A DNA stretch of 42,929 nt from a virus: positions 1-42,929 of the IMG/VR virus record IMGVR_UViG_3300020195_000003. One strand, written 5' to 3'. Below the pieces are notes generated by a model. That model did not search any database. It saw nothing but the letters and a program-made list of their open reading frames with translations, and was not told where the DNA came from. Both the position numbers and the translations under genes were made by a program. Shown here piece after piece: positions 19,978-27,282 of this stretch (positions are counted from its first letter, which is position 1; every line of letters starts with the position of its first letter).

Positions 19978-21362
19978 CCAAACACCCTCCTTTTCTGTCG
20001 TGACTGAAATACAAATTTCCCCCACGCATACGGATTTTTATATTTTCTAATCTTCCCAAGCGCAATCAGCTCTTCAAGCGTCTCCGCCTGATACTGCTCA
20101 GTTCTTTTAATTTTCCGCATCGCATCAAGATCAACCTCTTCTAATGACCCATCAACCTCATCGACTTTTCTCGGTTTGAGTTCAAATGTATGTCCGCAAT
20201 ATCGGCAGACAAGCGTTCCTGCTTTAACCGCAGCAAAACATTTTGCGCATATTTTTACAGATGAAACCTGTTCTTCGTTTTTCTTACGAGAACCGAGCGT
20301 CCCTTCAAGAGTCCATTCTCTTTCTTCGTCGGGAAGTCCGTGCCGAACACAGTTGCCAACATGGTCGAGAATAATGGCAGTTGTTTTACAGCTTGAGATT
20401 CTAAGTGATCTCCCAAGTTGCTGAAGGTATAATCCAAGGGATGCCGTTGGTCGTAATAAGATAACAGCCTCCAGAGAAGGCAGATCAATTCCCTCGCCGA
20501 ACAGGTCGATGTTAGATAAAACCTTAATTTCGCCTGCTTTGAATTTACTGATCGCTTCATCTCTTTCCTCCTTGGGTGTCTCACCGTCAACATGTGCTGA
20601 CGAAATGCCAGCCCCTTGAAACTGTGATACGACATGCTTTGAATGTTCGATTGAACAGCAGAAAACAAGCGCACGTTTCCCTTCAGCAAGTTTCTGATAA
20701 TGTTTGATCGCATCGCCTGTGATTGTCGGTTTATCGACAGCTATGTTTAATTCAGCCTTGTTATAATCGCCCATTTGCATATGAACATTTGAAACATTAA
20801 CGGACGATGGCGCATAAAGCTTGTAAGGAGAAAGGAATTTATTTTCAATGAGCCAACGGACGGAAGGTCCATGAACGATCTCTCTGAAATATTTAACCAA
20901 GCCTTTTCCGTCCAATCTTTGCGGGGTGGCACTTAACCCAACATGGAACGCATCGGGGAATTGAGCGTGTATTTTATCCCACGAATTAGCAGCTAAATGA
21001 TGACATTCATCCCACAAAATTAATTTCGGTTTTTTTATTCTATTAAGTCTGCGTGCAAGAGATTGAACTGCACCGATTTGAATCAGCTTTGAGCTATCGG
21101 CTGGAAATCCATTTGCGATTATTCCGTGAGAAACGCCGACATCACCGAATGTTTTGACTGTCTGTTTGATAAGCTCTCTGCGGTGAACAATAAAAAGAGA
21201 AGCCATGCCTTTTGATGCGGCAGTTTTTAACATGAACGCAGTAAGTACCGTTTTTCCTGAGCCAGTTGGCGAAGTAATGAGAACGGATTTAATACCACTC
21301 CTCATTTTGTTTCTGACAGTATCGACAATGCTCTCTTGGTATGGTCGAAGCGACAACGACAT
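19974..21362 (-). CDS. SF2 DEAD/DEAH-box helicase
   Basis: The 462-aa protein starts with a Q-motif-like LRPYQ (residues 5-9). It has Walker A SPTGSGKT (31-38), DECH (118-121), SATPQR (144-149) and motif VI QQLGRSLRI near residue 315, so both RecA-like lobes are complete. The C-terminal region carries a four-Cys zinc ribbon (ICAKCFAAVKAGTLVCRYCGHTF, given as Cys pairs near residues 367-386). This resembles phage helicases paired with VRR-NUC nucleases. Its role is probably in replication or recombination initiation. It lies 1 base after the HTH gene and overlaps the nuclease gene by 4 nt. Confidence 0.9.
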   Translation of the reverse strand: MSLSLRPYQESIVDTVRNKMRSGIKSVLITSPTGSGKTVLTAFMLKTAASKGMASLFIVHRRELIKQTVKTFGDVGVSHGIIANGFPADSSKLIQIGAVQSLARRLNRIKKPKLILWDECHHLAANSWDKIHAQFPDAFHVGLSATPQRLDGKGLVKYFREIVHGPSVRWLIENKFLSPYKLYAPSSVNVSNVHMQMGDYNKAELNIAVDKPTITGDAIKHYQKLAEGKRALVFCCSIEHSKHVVSQFQGAGISSAHVDGETPKEERDEAISKFKAGEIKVLSNIDLFGEGIDLPSLEAVILLRPTASLGLYLQQLGRSLRISSCKTTAIILDHVGNCVRHGLPDEEREWTLEGTLGSRKKNEEQVSSVKICAKCFAAVKAGTLVCRYCGHTFELKPRKVDEVDGSLEEVDLDAMRKIKRTEQYQAETLEELIALGKIRKYKNPYAWGKFVFQSRQKRRVFG

Positions 21363-21363
21363 T

Positions 21364-21600
21364 TTAAACCGTAACTTTTCTGCCGTGAATCAAGTCATCC
21401 GCAGTGATGTCAAGTTTTCTACGCATTGCTACATTCAGAATATCCATCTGCGCAGGACCGGGGATCCTCCCGTCTGTTCCTTTGTTTTTCTTCGATTTAT
21501 TCCATTTTGAAATTGCCGCTGCGGATCGCCCGATGGCTAATCCTGCCTTTCGGACACCTCCAAAAACGTAAATTATATATTGTGCTGGACTGAGTTGCAT
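21364..21600 (-). CDS. Cro/YdaS-like HTH transcriptional regulator
   Basis: The 78-aa protein has a helix-turn-helix of the YdaS/Cro type: GGVRKAGLAIGRSAAAISKW (residues 14-33) with recognition helix SAAAISKWNK. It starts after AAAGGAGCAATC, a strong ribosome-binding site, and heads the minus replication block. The divergent promoter region contains an inverted repeat over its own promoter, so autoregulation and control of the plus-strand operon are likely. There is no integrase or CI-type repressor, so it probably acts as an early switch of lytic timing and not as a lysogeny repressor. Confidence 0.75.
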   Translation of the reverse strand: MQLSPAQYIIYVFGGVRKAGLAIGRSAAAISKWNKSKKNKGTDGRIPGPAQMDILNVAMRRKLDITADDLIHGRKVTV

Positions 21601-21626
21601 GATTGCTCCTTTATTGTTTGATTATC

Positions 21627-21646
21627 AGTATAGTAAGGAATATACT
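21627..21646. promoter_or_regulatory. Operator-like inverted repeat AGTATA-8-TATACT
   Basis: AGTATA (21627-21632) and TATACT (21641-21646) are perfect inverted repeats with 8 bp between. The left arm is the -10 box of the minus-strand promoter, so a bound dimer would block it. The most likely ligand is the HTH protein at 21364-21600. Confidence 0.55.
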
Positions 21647-21654
21647 AATGTCAA
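21627..21654 (-). promoter_or_regulatory. Promoter of the HTH/helicase/primase block
   Basis: On the minus strand TTGACA (21649-21654), 16-bp spacer, TATACT (21627-21632). Both boxes are close to consensus and the distance to the ATG at 21600 is normal. Confidence 0.75.
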
Positions 21655-21671
21655 GATAATGTAAAAAATAT

Positions 21672-21701
21672 TTGACACGAAATCCTGACACATGCTAACA
21701 T
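21672..21701 (+). promoter_or_regulatory. Promoter of the recombination operon
   Basis: TTGACA (21672-21677), 18-bp spacer, TAACAT (21696-21701) upstream of the gene at 21736. A direct repeat TGACAC (21673 and 21686) lies within it and could be another regulator site. Confidence 0.6.
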
Positions 21702-21735
21702 TAACACATATCGAAGAATAACACCAAAGGCAAAT

Positions 21736-22632
21736 ATGAAAAATACGATTGATGAATTGATTGTTTACAGCGTTACTGACTCAGCAATCGCGCTGATGAA
21801 ATCAGAGTATATGGGGCTTGTCGTAAAGGGGATTGACGACAAGGAAGGATATTTAATCTGCAAAGAAGCGCGGACTGAGGTCAGAAACAAACGCATTGAA
21901 GTCGAAAGCAAACGCAAGGAACTAAAGGCGGATTCTTTAGACTTCGGGCGCAATGTTGACGCTGAAGCGAAAAGAATTACAGATCAGCTTTATGTTATGG
22001 AAAACCATCTTAAGGTTCAACTCGATGTGACTGACAATGAAATTCGTCGTAAGAAAGAAGAAAAAGAACTGAAAGAAAAAGCAGAGCTTGATCGATGTGT
22101 GGCTTTACTTCAATCCGTAAAAGCAACATTTACAATTTCAGAGCTTGCTTCAATGTCAGTCGAAGAATTTGATGCTCTTTACTTTACGAGCAAGACCATC
22201 TTCGACACCGCCGAAAAAACAAGGATCGAGAACGAAGCCAAGATTAAGAAGCTGGAGGCAGAGCAAAACATACAGGCTGAAACACTCCGCAAGCTGGACG
22301 AAGAAAACAAAAAGATGACTGCGGAATTACTTAAAAAACAGCAGGGCGAAATCGACGCAAAGAATGCCGTAATCGAGAAGGAGCGGAAAGAGCAGGCTGA
22401 TAAAGACGCAAAGCGCGAGGCTGATGAAGCCGCTCGAAAAGCGGTTGAAACTAAGCGACTCGCCGCTGAAGTTGAGGCGAAGCGGTTAATCGATGTAGAA
22501 AAGAAACGGCTCAACGACGAAGCGCAAAAGCAGATCGCCGACGAAGAACTATTTGAAGCGATCAAAAAAGAATTTCCGACGGTTGAATCCGCATGGGTTG
22601 AGATCGCAAGACTTAGGAAGGTGGCGAAATGA
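21736..22632 (+). CDS. Coiled-coil recombination-operon protein, DUF1351-like
   Basis: The 298-aa protein has an N-terminal ordered part (residues 1-60, with GIDDKEGYLICKEARTEVRN typical of phage DUF1351-like proteins) and a very long charged coiled coil (about 60-285, KELKEKAEL, KKLEAEQN, EEARKAVE-type heptads). It is the first gene of the operon containing YqaJ exonuclease and RecT, as in many phages. The role is unknown; it may organise the recombination proteins. The start has AAAGGCAAAT upstream. Its stop overlaps the next start (ATGA). Confidence 0.75.
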   Translation: MKNTIDELIVYSVTDSAIALMKSEYMGLVVKGIDDKEGYLICKEARTEVRNKRIEVESKRKELKADSLDFGRNVDAEAKRITDQLYVMENHLKVQLDVTDNEIRRKKEEKELKEKAELDRCVALLQSVKATFTISELASMSVEEFDALYFTSKTIFDTAEKTRIENEAKIKKLEAEQNIQAETLRKLDEENKKMTAELLKKQQGEIDAKNAVIEKERKEQADKDAKREADEAARKAVETKRLAAEVEAKRLIDVEKKRLNDEAQKQIADEELFEAIKKEFPTVESAWVEIARLRKVAK

Positions 22633-23555
22633 AGCAAATAATTAACCCAGCAAATGAAGAGGCATGGCTTGAATTAAGAACCAAAGATATTACTTCGTCC
22701 GAGGTAGCCGCATTATTCGGCATCTCACCGTACATGACTAAGTTTGAATTATGGCATCGTAAAAAAGACGGAAAAGTTGTAACGATAGAAAAAAATGCTG
22801 ACATGGTCTGGGGTCTTCGTTTGCAAGACAGTATCGCTCAAGGGGTCGCAGAAGACAATAATTTTGTCATTAGAAAAATGACTGAATATATACGTGATGA
22901 TGAATTAAAGATCGGGTCAAGTTTTGATTTTGAAATTTGTGGAGAAAAAAAAGGAATCCTTGAAATCAAAAAAGTACGCGGACTTATTTATAAAGATCAA
23001 TGGCTTGAGAACGATGACGGGACTGTAGAAGCACCACCGCATATTGAGATTCAGGTTCAACATCAGCTTATGGTTTCAGGATATGAATACGCCTATATCG
23101 CGGCATTCGTCGGTGAGAATAATGTTGTTGTGGTTCGCCGAGAACAGGACATTGCCGTTATTGAAGCAATCAGGAAACGTGTCCATGAATTCTGGGTCTC
23201 AATCACAGATAACAAACCGCCTGAACCCGACTTCGCCCAGGACGCAGAGTTTATTTCTAAACTTTACGGCTATGCAGAAATTGGCAAGGTCTTGGACGCA
23301 TCAAACGATAAAGAATTCACCGAACTCGCAAAAGAACATAAAAAGTTTCTCGAAGAAGAAAAAGCGGCGAATTCAGGCAAGCAATCATGCAAGGCTAAAA
23401 TGCTTATTAAAATAGGCGATGCCGAAAAAGTTCTCTGCGATGGCTTCTCGATTACATCAGGAGAATGTGCGCCGACTCGGATTGAAGCGTATGACAGAGA
23501 GGGGTATCGAATGTTTAGAATCAATTGGAAGAAAATAAAGGATAAAACAAAATGA
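22629..23555 (+). CDS. YqaJ-family (lambda Exo-like) recombination exonuclease
   Basis: The 308-aa protein matches the YqaJ viral recombinase fold: WLELRTKDITSSEVAALFGISPYMTKFELW (helical entry motif, residues 12-41), GLRLQDSIAQG, SFDF (near 98) and EIKKVRG (catalytic Glu and Lys near 115-117), then IQVQHQLMVSGYEYAYIA. It degrades one strand of duplex DNA to give 3' single-stranded tails for RecT annealing. It is translationally coupled to its neighbours on both sides by ATGA overlaps. Length is normal. Confidence 0.9.
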   Translation: MKQIINPANEEAWLELRTKDITSSEVAALFGISPYMTKFELWHRKKDGKVVTIEKNADMVWGLRLQDSIAQGVAEDNNFVIRKMTEYIRDDELKIGSSFDFEICGEKKGILEIKKVRGLIYKDQWLENDDGTVEAPPHIEIQVQHQLMVSGYEYAYIAAFVGENNVVVVRREQDIAVIEAIRKRVHEFWVSITDNKPPEPDFAQDAEFISKLYGYAEIGKVLDASNDKEFTELAKEHKKFLEEEKAANSGKQSCKAKMLIKIGDAEKVLCDGFSITSGECAPTRIEAYDREGYRMFRINWKKIKDKTK

Positions 23556-24664
23556 CAACCGAAATCACACCAGTATCAGAAATTTCAATCACGCTGTCAA
23601 AAATGCAGGATAACTTCAGAAAAGCACTTCCTGCTCATATTAAGCCGGAACGGTTTATCGCCGTTGCGCAGACTGCTCTTTTGAACGCTCCGAACCTTGC
23701 TAGTCTTGACCGAAACAGCTTATATCAAGCGTTTACGCAAGCGGCACAAGATGGGCTTATGCCAGACGGTCGTGAAGCAGCTATCATTCCGTTCAAAGGC
23801 AAAGCGAAATACACAGCAATGGTCGCTGGAATCTGTAAAAAAGCCCGTAATTCAGGTGAGATAGCAACAATCGACGCGCAAGTGGTTTACTCAAAAGACG
23901 TTTATGAGGCATGGACGGATGAGAAGGGTCCTCATTTCAAGCACGTCAAATCTCGTGGTGATCGTGGTCAGATCGAAATGACTTATGCTTATGCTCTCGG
24001 AAAGGACGGAGCCGTTTATTTTGAGGAGATTTCAGAAGAGCAGATGAATAAAATTAAGGCAATGTCAAAGTCAACAGACAGTCCATGGCATGGACCGTTC
24101 GCCGATGAGATGCGCCGCAAATCAGCACTTCGCAGGCTCGGAAAATATCGCTTACCAAACTCAAGCGACCTTGTATCGGTTTTTGAAAAGGACGATGAAA
24201 TTTACGAGGAACATGAAACCGAAGATGTTGTCATTACCGAAGCTCCTGAGAAATCATCTAGGTTGAGCAATATCGTGGCATCAAAGTCCGTGGAGGTTGA
24301 GACCGTAGTGGTCGTAGCCGAGCCAGTGATGTCAGTTGAAGAAGCCGCTTTAATGGCTGAAGAGGTATTTAAACCAGCCCCAGCCCCAGTCGCTTCAGTA
24401 ACGTCGGTAACAGGGTTAATCGAGACAATAAAAGCCAATGACGGAATAGGCACTAACGGGGCATGGCGACGGTTTGCAGCTAAAATTGGTGGCAATTACT
24501 ACGGTACTTTCGACACCAAGATAAACGAGCAGCTCACAGCGGCACTTGACGCGGGGAAAGAAGTAACGGTTGAATACGTTGAATTGACAAAAGGTGGGAA
24601 GGTTATGCGGAATATCAAGTCTGTCATGCCTGCGATTGTCTGTGATAACGAAATGCCGATTTAA
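23552..24664 (+). CDS. recT: RecT-family single-strand annealing protein
   Basis: The 370-aa protein has the RecT core in residues 1-215: FRKALPAHIKPERFIAVAQTAL, LDRNSLYQAFTQAAQDGLMPDGREA, AKYTAMVAGICKKARNSGEI and SPWHGPFADEMRRKSALRRLGKY. It anneals single strands made by the YqaJ exonuclease. After an acidic linker and a Pro/Ala stretch (PAPAPVASVT) it has an extra C-terminal domain (about 285-360), likely a DNA- or SSB-interacting module. The start overlaps the exonuclease stop by 4 nt. Confidence 0.9.
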   Translation: MTTEITPVSEISITLSKMQDNFRKALPAHIKPERFIAVAQTALLNAPNLASLDRNSLYQAFTQAAQDGLMPDGREAAIIPFKGKAKYTAMVAGICKKARNSGEIATIDAQVVYSKDVYEAWTDEKGPHFKHVKSRGDRGQIEMTYAYALGKDGAVYFEEISEEQMNKIKAMSKSTDSPWHGPFADEMRRKSALRRLGKYRLPNSSDLVSVFEKDDEIYEEHETEDVVITEAPEKSSRLSNIVASKSVEVETVVVVAEPVMSVEEAALMAEEVFKPAPAPVASVTSVTGLIETIKANDGIGTNGAWRRFAAKIGGNYYGTFDTKINEQLTAALDAGKEVTVEYVELTKGGKVMRNIKSVMPAIVCDNEMPI

Positions 24665-24665
24665 T

Positions 24666-24875
24666 ATGGCAACCGTAACAATCGTAATCTCAGATGCACC
24701 AGGCGGAAGCGTATCAGCGCACCCGACACCGAAGCTATCTTATTTGCTTCAGAAAGCACAGACAAGCGATCTGACATCGGCTGAAGCGTATGCGATATTC
24801 GCACTGAATAAAATCAAAGAAGAGTCGAAACGACAAGGCGAGCTTATCATTCAGATTCCGAGGTTTAGGGCATGA
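24666..24875 (+). CDS. Small hypothetical protein (69 aa)
   Basis: The ATG at 24666 follows the recT stop by one base. The product starts MATVTIVISDAPGGSVSAHPTPK: two short strands, then a helix (SAEAYAIFALNKIKEESKRQ) and a basic end. The pattern VTIxISDxPGGxVxVxxxP is common among small proteins in phage recombination operons. The function is not known. Its end overlaps the next ATG. Confidence 0.6.
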   Translation: MATVTIVISDAPGGSVSAHPTPKLSYLLQKAQTSDLTSAEAYAIFALNKIKEESKRQGELIIQIPRFRA

Positions 24876-25006
24876 AAAAGAATAGACGCGGGAATAGTCT
24901 GGCTAGACGCATGATTGATTACATCGGCATGGTGTACTGGTGCTTGATTTTGAGCGAGAAGGAAGTTGAAATGTTGCGGGTTAAAGATAAGAAAAAAAAA
25001 GATTGA
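24872..25006 (+). CDS. Tiny basic protein (44 aa)
   Basis: The frame starts at ATGA overlapping the previous stop and ends at TGA 25004-25006. The product begins MKKNRRGNSLARRMIDYIGM, has a short hydrophobic middle (MVYWCLIL) and a Lys-rich end. Coupling supports translation. Membrane association is possible. No family is recognised. Confidence 0.45.
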   Translation: MKKNRRGNSLARRMIDYIGMVYWCLILSEKEVEMLRVKDKKKKD

Positions 25007-25011
25007 TAAAA

Positions 25012-25085
25012 GGGCGAAGGCTCGTCACCTGTCTAAGTGCCGGGGAACCCCGGCGCATTCTGGAGCGTCAACGGCTCCATCGCCC
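25012..25085 (+). ncRNA. Structured RNA element, cloverleaf-like
   Basis: The segment closes on itself: GGGCGA (25012-25017) pairs with TCGCCC (25080-25085). Inside are an 8-bp hairpin (25037-25044 with 25049-25056, GAAC loop) and a 6-bp hairpin with 7-nt loop (25061-25066 with 25074-25079). The region between 25018 and 25036 pairs only weakly. The shape recalls a tRNA but anticodon and T-loop bases do not fit. It lies between two genes just before the ribosome-binding site of the glycine-rich gene. Confidence 0.45.
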
Positions 25086-25107
25086 GCAAATTGGATGAGG
25101 AGAAAGT

Positions 25108-25368
25108 ATGAACGAAATAAGTTTTAGAAAATATGGAGATGGATCTGGAGATGGAGCTGGATATGGAGATGGATATGGAGGTGGAGCTGGATATGGAGAT
25201 GGATATGGAGATGGATATGGAGGTGGAGCTGGAGATGGAGCTGGATATGGAGATGGATATGGAGATGGATATGGAGGTGTAGGTGGATCTGGATATGGAT
25301 ATGGAGATGGATATGGAGATGGAGGTGGATTTGGAGATGGATATGGAGATGGATATGGAGATGGATAA
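25108..25368 (+). CDS. Gly/Asp/Tyr hexanucleotide-repeat protein, copy 1
   Basis: An AGGAG ribosome-binding site lies 5 nt before the ATG, so translation is likely. After MNEISFRKYGDGSGDG the 86-aa protein is almost wholly GYGDGYG/GDGAG repeats coded by GGA followed by GAT, TAT, GGT, GCT or TCT. Composition suggests a disordered or beta-stacked low-complexity protein. The repeat leaves all frames open on both strands, so only the frame with the ribosome-binding site is kept. The second copy is at 25783. Function unknown; similar GDG/GYG repeat proteins occur in other phages. Confidence 0.65.
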   Translation: MNEISFRKYGDGSGDGAGYGDGYGGGAGYGDGYGDGYGGGAGDGAGYGDGYGDGYGGVGGSGYGYGDGYGDGGGFGDGYGDGYGDG

Positions 25369-25417
25369 GGGTCTTAAGTTTAACCAAAATAAATAGTAAC
25401 AAACGGGGATAAAAAAA

Positions 25418-25795
25418 ATGAAACCAGAAACGATAACAATTGACGATCAACTGTATGTGCGAGCGGACACGATAAACATCACAGCGGAAAAAGTAGACGG
25501 AATGCAGTATTGCGTTATTCGGTCTTACGGGGCTGGTGTTTTTTGCGGGTATGTTAAAGAGCAAAAGTCGGAACTGAACGGAATCAATGTTGAGTTAGTA
25601 AATTCAAGAAGAATTTATTTATGGGCTGGTGCGTGCAGTTTGAGCCAAGTATCTGTGGACGGGCTTGGTGATCTGGCTAATTCAAAAATTGCAATGGTTG
25701 TGCCGATTCAGACCGTTGCGAATGTGATTGAAATTATTCCGATGTCTTCGAGAGCGGCGAGTCAGATCCAGTGTGCGGATGTATGGAAGAAATAA
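25418..25795 (+). CDS. DUF6948-like phage protein
   Basis: The 125-aa protein has the family pattern: MQYCVIRSYGAGVFCGYV (residues 29-46), SRRIYLWAGACSLSQVSVDGL (63-83) and a C-terminal ADVWKK ending like other members (xxxVWKK). The domain is widespread in phages but its function is unknown. It is placed between the two glycine-rich repeat genes, and the second of these starts within its last codons. Confidence 0.75.
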   Translation: MKPETITIDDQLYVRADTINITAEKVDGMQYCVIRSYGAGVFCGYVKEQKSELNGINVELVNSRRIYLWAGACSLSQVSVDGLGDLANSKIAMVVPIQTVANVIEIIPMSSRAASQIQCADVWKK

Positions 25796-25953
25796 TTTTT
25801 AGAAAATATGGAGATGGATCTGGAGATGGATCTGGAGATGGATCTGGATATGGATATGGAGATGGAGCTGGATATGGATCTGGATATGGAGATGGAGATG
25901 GAGCTGGATATGGATATGGAGGTGGAGATGGATTTGGAGATGGATATGGATAA
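25783..25953 (+). CDS. Gly/Asp/Tyr hexanucleotide-repeat protein, copy 2
   Basis: The 56-aa product begins MEEIIFRKYGDGSGDG, matching the N-terminus of copy 1 (MNEISFRKYGDGSGDG). The DNA after the stop also matches: both copies end GGATAAGGGTCTTAA. The start overlaps the end of the DUF6948-like gene by 13 nt and has no good ribosome-binding site. Tract length differs from copy 1, as expected for a slipping or recombining repeat. A start at 25771 is also possible but loses the match to copy 1. Confidence 0.5.
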   Translation: MEEIIFRKYGDGSGDGSGDGSGYGYGDGAGYGSGYGDGDGAGYGYGGGDGFGDGYG

Positions 25954-25965
25954 GGGTCTTAACCG

Positions 25966-26016
25966 TATCCCGACCTCCTCTCCTCCCTAGACAAACCATT
26001 AACAGATAATAAATAA
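25966..26016 (+). pseudogene. Remnant of the 3' end of a small early gene
   Basis: In one frame the DNA reads YPDLLSSLDKPLTDNK then TAA. This matches the C-terminal pattern of the genes at 26387 (LIDDLLSLAKPITEK) and 26846 (TALSSLDKPDEQ). A stop codon lies just upstream and the hexanucleotide repeat ends 13 bases before, so the 5' part of this gene seems to have been replaced by the repeat cassette. Confidence 0.5.
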
Positions 26017-26022
26017 AGATAT

Positions 26023-26244
26023 ATGAGCGACCTAAAACCATTCAAGCATGGAGAAGAAAACACACACAGTGTCTGCAATAAGCACAACACAGGAGGTAAG
26101 TCTGTTTGTTGTGATTGTTCTGGAAAAGATGATTGTGGATATGAATCTATGAAACCATCAGAAATATTTGATGGAATCATAGATGGTAAGAAAGGAATTG
26201 ATTGTGAAGATTTAGTTATAAAAATAGCCCTCTCCCATCCCTAG
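26023..26244 (+). CDS. Small Cys-rich protein (73 aa)
   Basis: The product begins MSDLKPFKHGEENTHSVCNK and contains five Cys (VCNKHNT, SVCCDCSGKDDCGYE) in residues 17-38 that could bind zinc, followed by an acidic helical tail (IFDGIIDGKKGIDCEDLVIKI). The ribosome-binding site is weak (AATAAAGATAT). It ends at TAG. Function unknown. Confidence 0.5.
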   Translation: MSDLKPFKHGEENTHSVCNKHNTGGKSVCCDCSGKDDCGYESMKPSEIFDGIIDGKKGIDCEDLVIKIALSHP

Positions 26245-26269
26245 ATAAATTAACAGAAAAGGAATAATC

Positions 26270-26380
26270 ATGGACACAGTAATTGGAGTATCAACATTAG
26301 TAGTTTTATTTGCAGGAGTATGTATGTTGGTAGGAAAACCTAAAAATGAAAGTGGTTGGCTAGATAATGATAAGGAATAA
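26270..26380 (+). CDS. Tiny membrane protein (36 aa)
   Basis: The frame starts after AAAAGGAATAATC and ends at TAA 26378-26380. The product starts MDTVIGVSTLVVLFAGVCML, one membrane helix (residues 3-21), followed by a short charged tail ending NDKE. Small single-pass phage proteins of this kind often interfere with host membrane processes; the target is unknown. Confidence 0.5.
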   Translation: MDTVIGVSTLVVLFAGVCMLVGKPKNESGWLDNDKE

Positions 26381-26386
26381 CGATCT

Positions 26387-26839
26387 ATGACCAACACAGA
26401 TAAAGTATCAGAGAAAGAACTATTTGAAATGGTCTATCAATGGGGCAAAGTAGGAGTAGTTACAAACCACAAATGTTTTGCGTTCAGATCTGCTATGCAA
26501 GAAATTATCAACCATGCTTTAGCGGAAGACATAGCGGAAGACATAGCGGAAGACATAGCAGAAGACAGGGAGATGGTGGACAAATGGCTGAAAGAACGCA
26601 GAAGCCTAGAAGTTTCAGCGCTTGAATCATCAAAGTTAGTCCCAGACCGACATTATCATAAGGGTAAGATACATTTGATAGACGACCTGCTCTCCCTAGC
26701 CAAACCAATTACAGAAAAAATCTTAGAAAAAGAGAATCCTCACAAGAAAATATCAGGAGAAATATACAATGCCACTTTTGACCCTCAATGTAGTGTGTGT
26801 TTGAATAATAATTACAAATTAACAACAGATAAGGAATAA
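26387..26839 (+). CDS. Hypothetical early protein with AEDI tandem repeat (150 aa)
   Basis: AAGGAATAACGATCT precedes the ATG. The protein begins MTNTDKVSEKELFEM, is helical, and contains four AEDI/AEDR units at about residues 46-61, coded by a 12-bp tandem repeat at 26522-26569. The C-terminal half has two Cys (QCSVCLNNN, near residues 133-136). The leader and the first six codons (MTNTDK) are nearly identical to those of the next gene, and LIDDLLSLAKP matches its C-terminal motif, so the two genes share ends. Function unknown. Confidence 0.6.
   Translation: MTNTDKVSEKELFEMVYQWGKVGVVTNHKCFAFRSAMQEIINHALAEDIAEDIAEDIAEDREMVDKWLKERRSLEVSALESSKLVPDRHYHKGKIHLIDDLLSLAKPITEKILEKENPHKKISGEIYNATFDPQCSVCLNNNYKLTTDKE
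26522..26569 (+). repeat. Four tandem 12-bp units in coding sequence
   Basis: Units GCGGAAGACATA at 26522, 26534 and 26546 are identical; the fourth (26558) has three changes. In-frame units add AEDI, so copy-number change keeps the frame. Confidence 0.9.
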
Positions 26840-26845
26840 AGATCT

Positions 26846-27193
26846 ATGACCAACACAGATAAAATATTAGCGGAGTTTGATGAGAAGTTTGAATGGACTG
26901 ATTTCTCAGGCGATATAGGAACGCACATATTGGCTAAAAAAACATCATCTTACGCTACAGAAGAAACTGAGAGAAATGAGCTTAGAACCTTCATCGCCTC
27001 CAAAATCAACCAAGCCATAGCAGAGGAGAGGAAAAGGGTGGTGGAGATTGTGAACTTTATTGATGATGATTTTCTGGCAGACTTATCAAATGATGAAAAA
27101 TATCCACTTGAATATTGTATCAACTCTGAACGCAAAAGAATACGAACTGCCCTATCCTCCCTAGACAAACCAGATGAACAGGAGACGTTATGA
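26846..27193 (+). CDS. Hypothetical early protein (115 aa), paralogous ends with 26387 gene
   Basis: The protein begins MTNTDKILAEFDEKFEW after AAGGAATAAAGATCT, the same leader as the gene at 26387. It is helical and charged (residues 45-70 with SKINQAIAEERKRVVEIV; C-terminal RKRIRTALSSLDKP). The pattern FxxFxxxI..AI.EER.R....I.....L resembles small phage proteins whose C-terminus ends ALSSLxKP. The stop overlaps the next ATG. Function unknown. Confidence 0.6.
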   Translation: MTNTDKILAEFDEKFEWTDFSGDIGTHILAKKTSSYATEETERNELRTFIASKINQAIAEERKRVVEIVNFIDDDFLADLSNDEKYPLEYCINSERKRIRTALSSLDKPDEQETL

Positions 27194-27270
27194 TTGAAAC
27201 TCATTGGATTATATTTTGTTTAGGAGTCGCATTCGGGCTTGTGCTTAGTAAAACATTTACGAGAAGATAA
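27190..27270 (+). CDS. Tiny membrane protein (26 aa)
   Basis: ATGA at 27190 overlaps the preceding stop, with AGGAGACGTT as ribosome-binding site. The product is MIETHWIIFCLGVAFGLVLS plus a basic tail: one membrane helix with positive-inside C-terminus. Coupling and the strong binding site support expression. Confidence 0.5.
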   Translation: MIETHWIIFCLGVAFGLVLSKTFTRR

Positions 27271-27282
27271 ACAGGAGAATTT

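Noticed and set aside
25012-25085. tRNA gene
   Set aside because: The middle hairpin has a 4-nt loop instead of a 7-nt anticodon loop, the D-arm does not form and the T-loop lacks TTCGA; kept only as a structured RNA candidate.
25124-26041. Minus-strand His/Leu/Ile repeat frames opposite the Gly-rich genes, and the plus-strand Met/Asp/Glu repeat frame at 25808-25990
   Set aside because: A hexanucleotide repeat without stops leaves all frames open. Only the Gly/Asp/Tyr frame has a ribosome-binding site and a conserved N-terminus.
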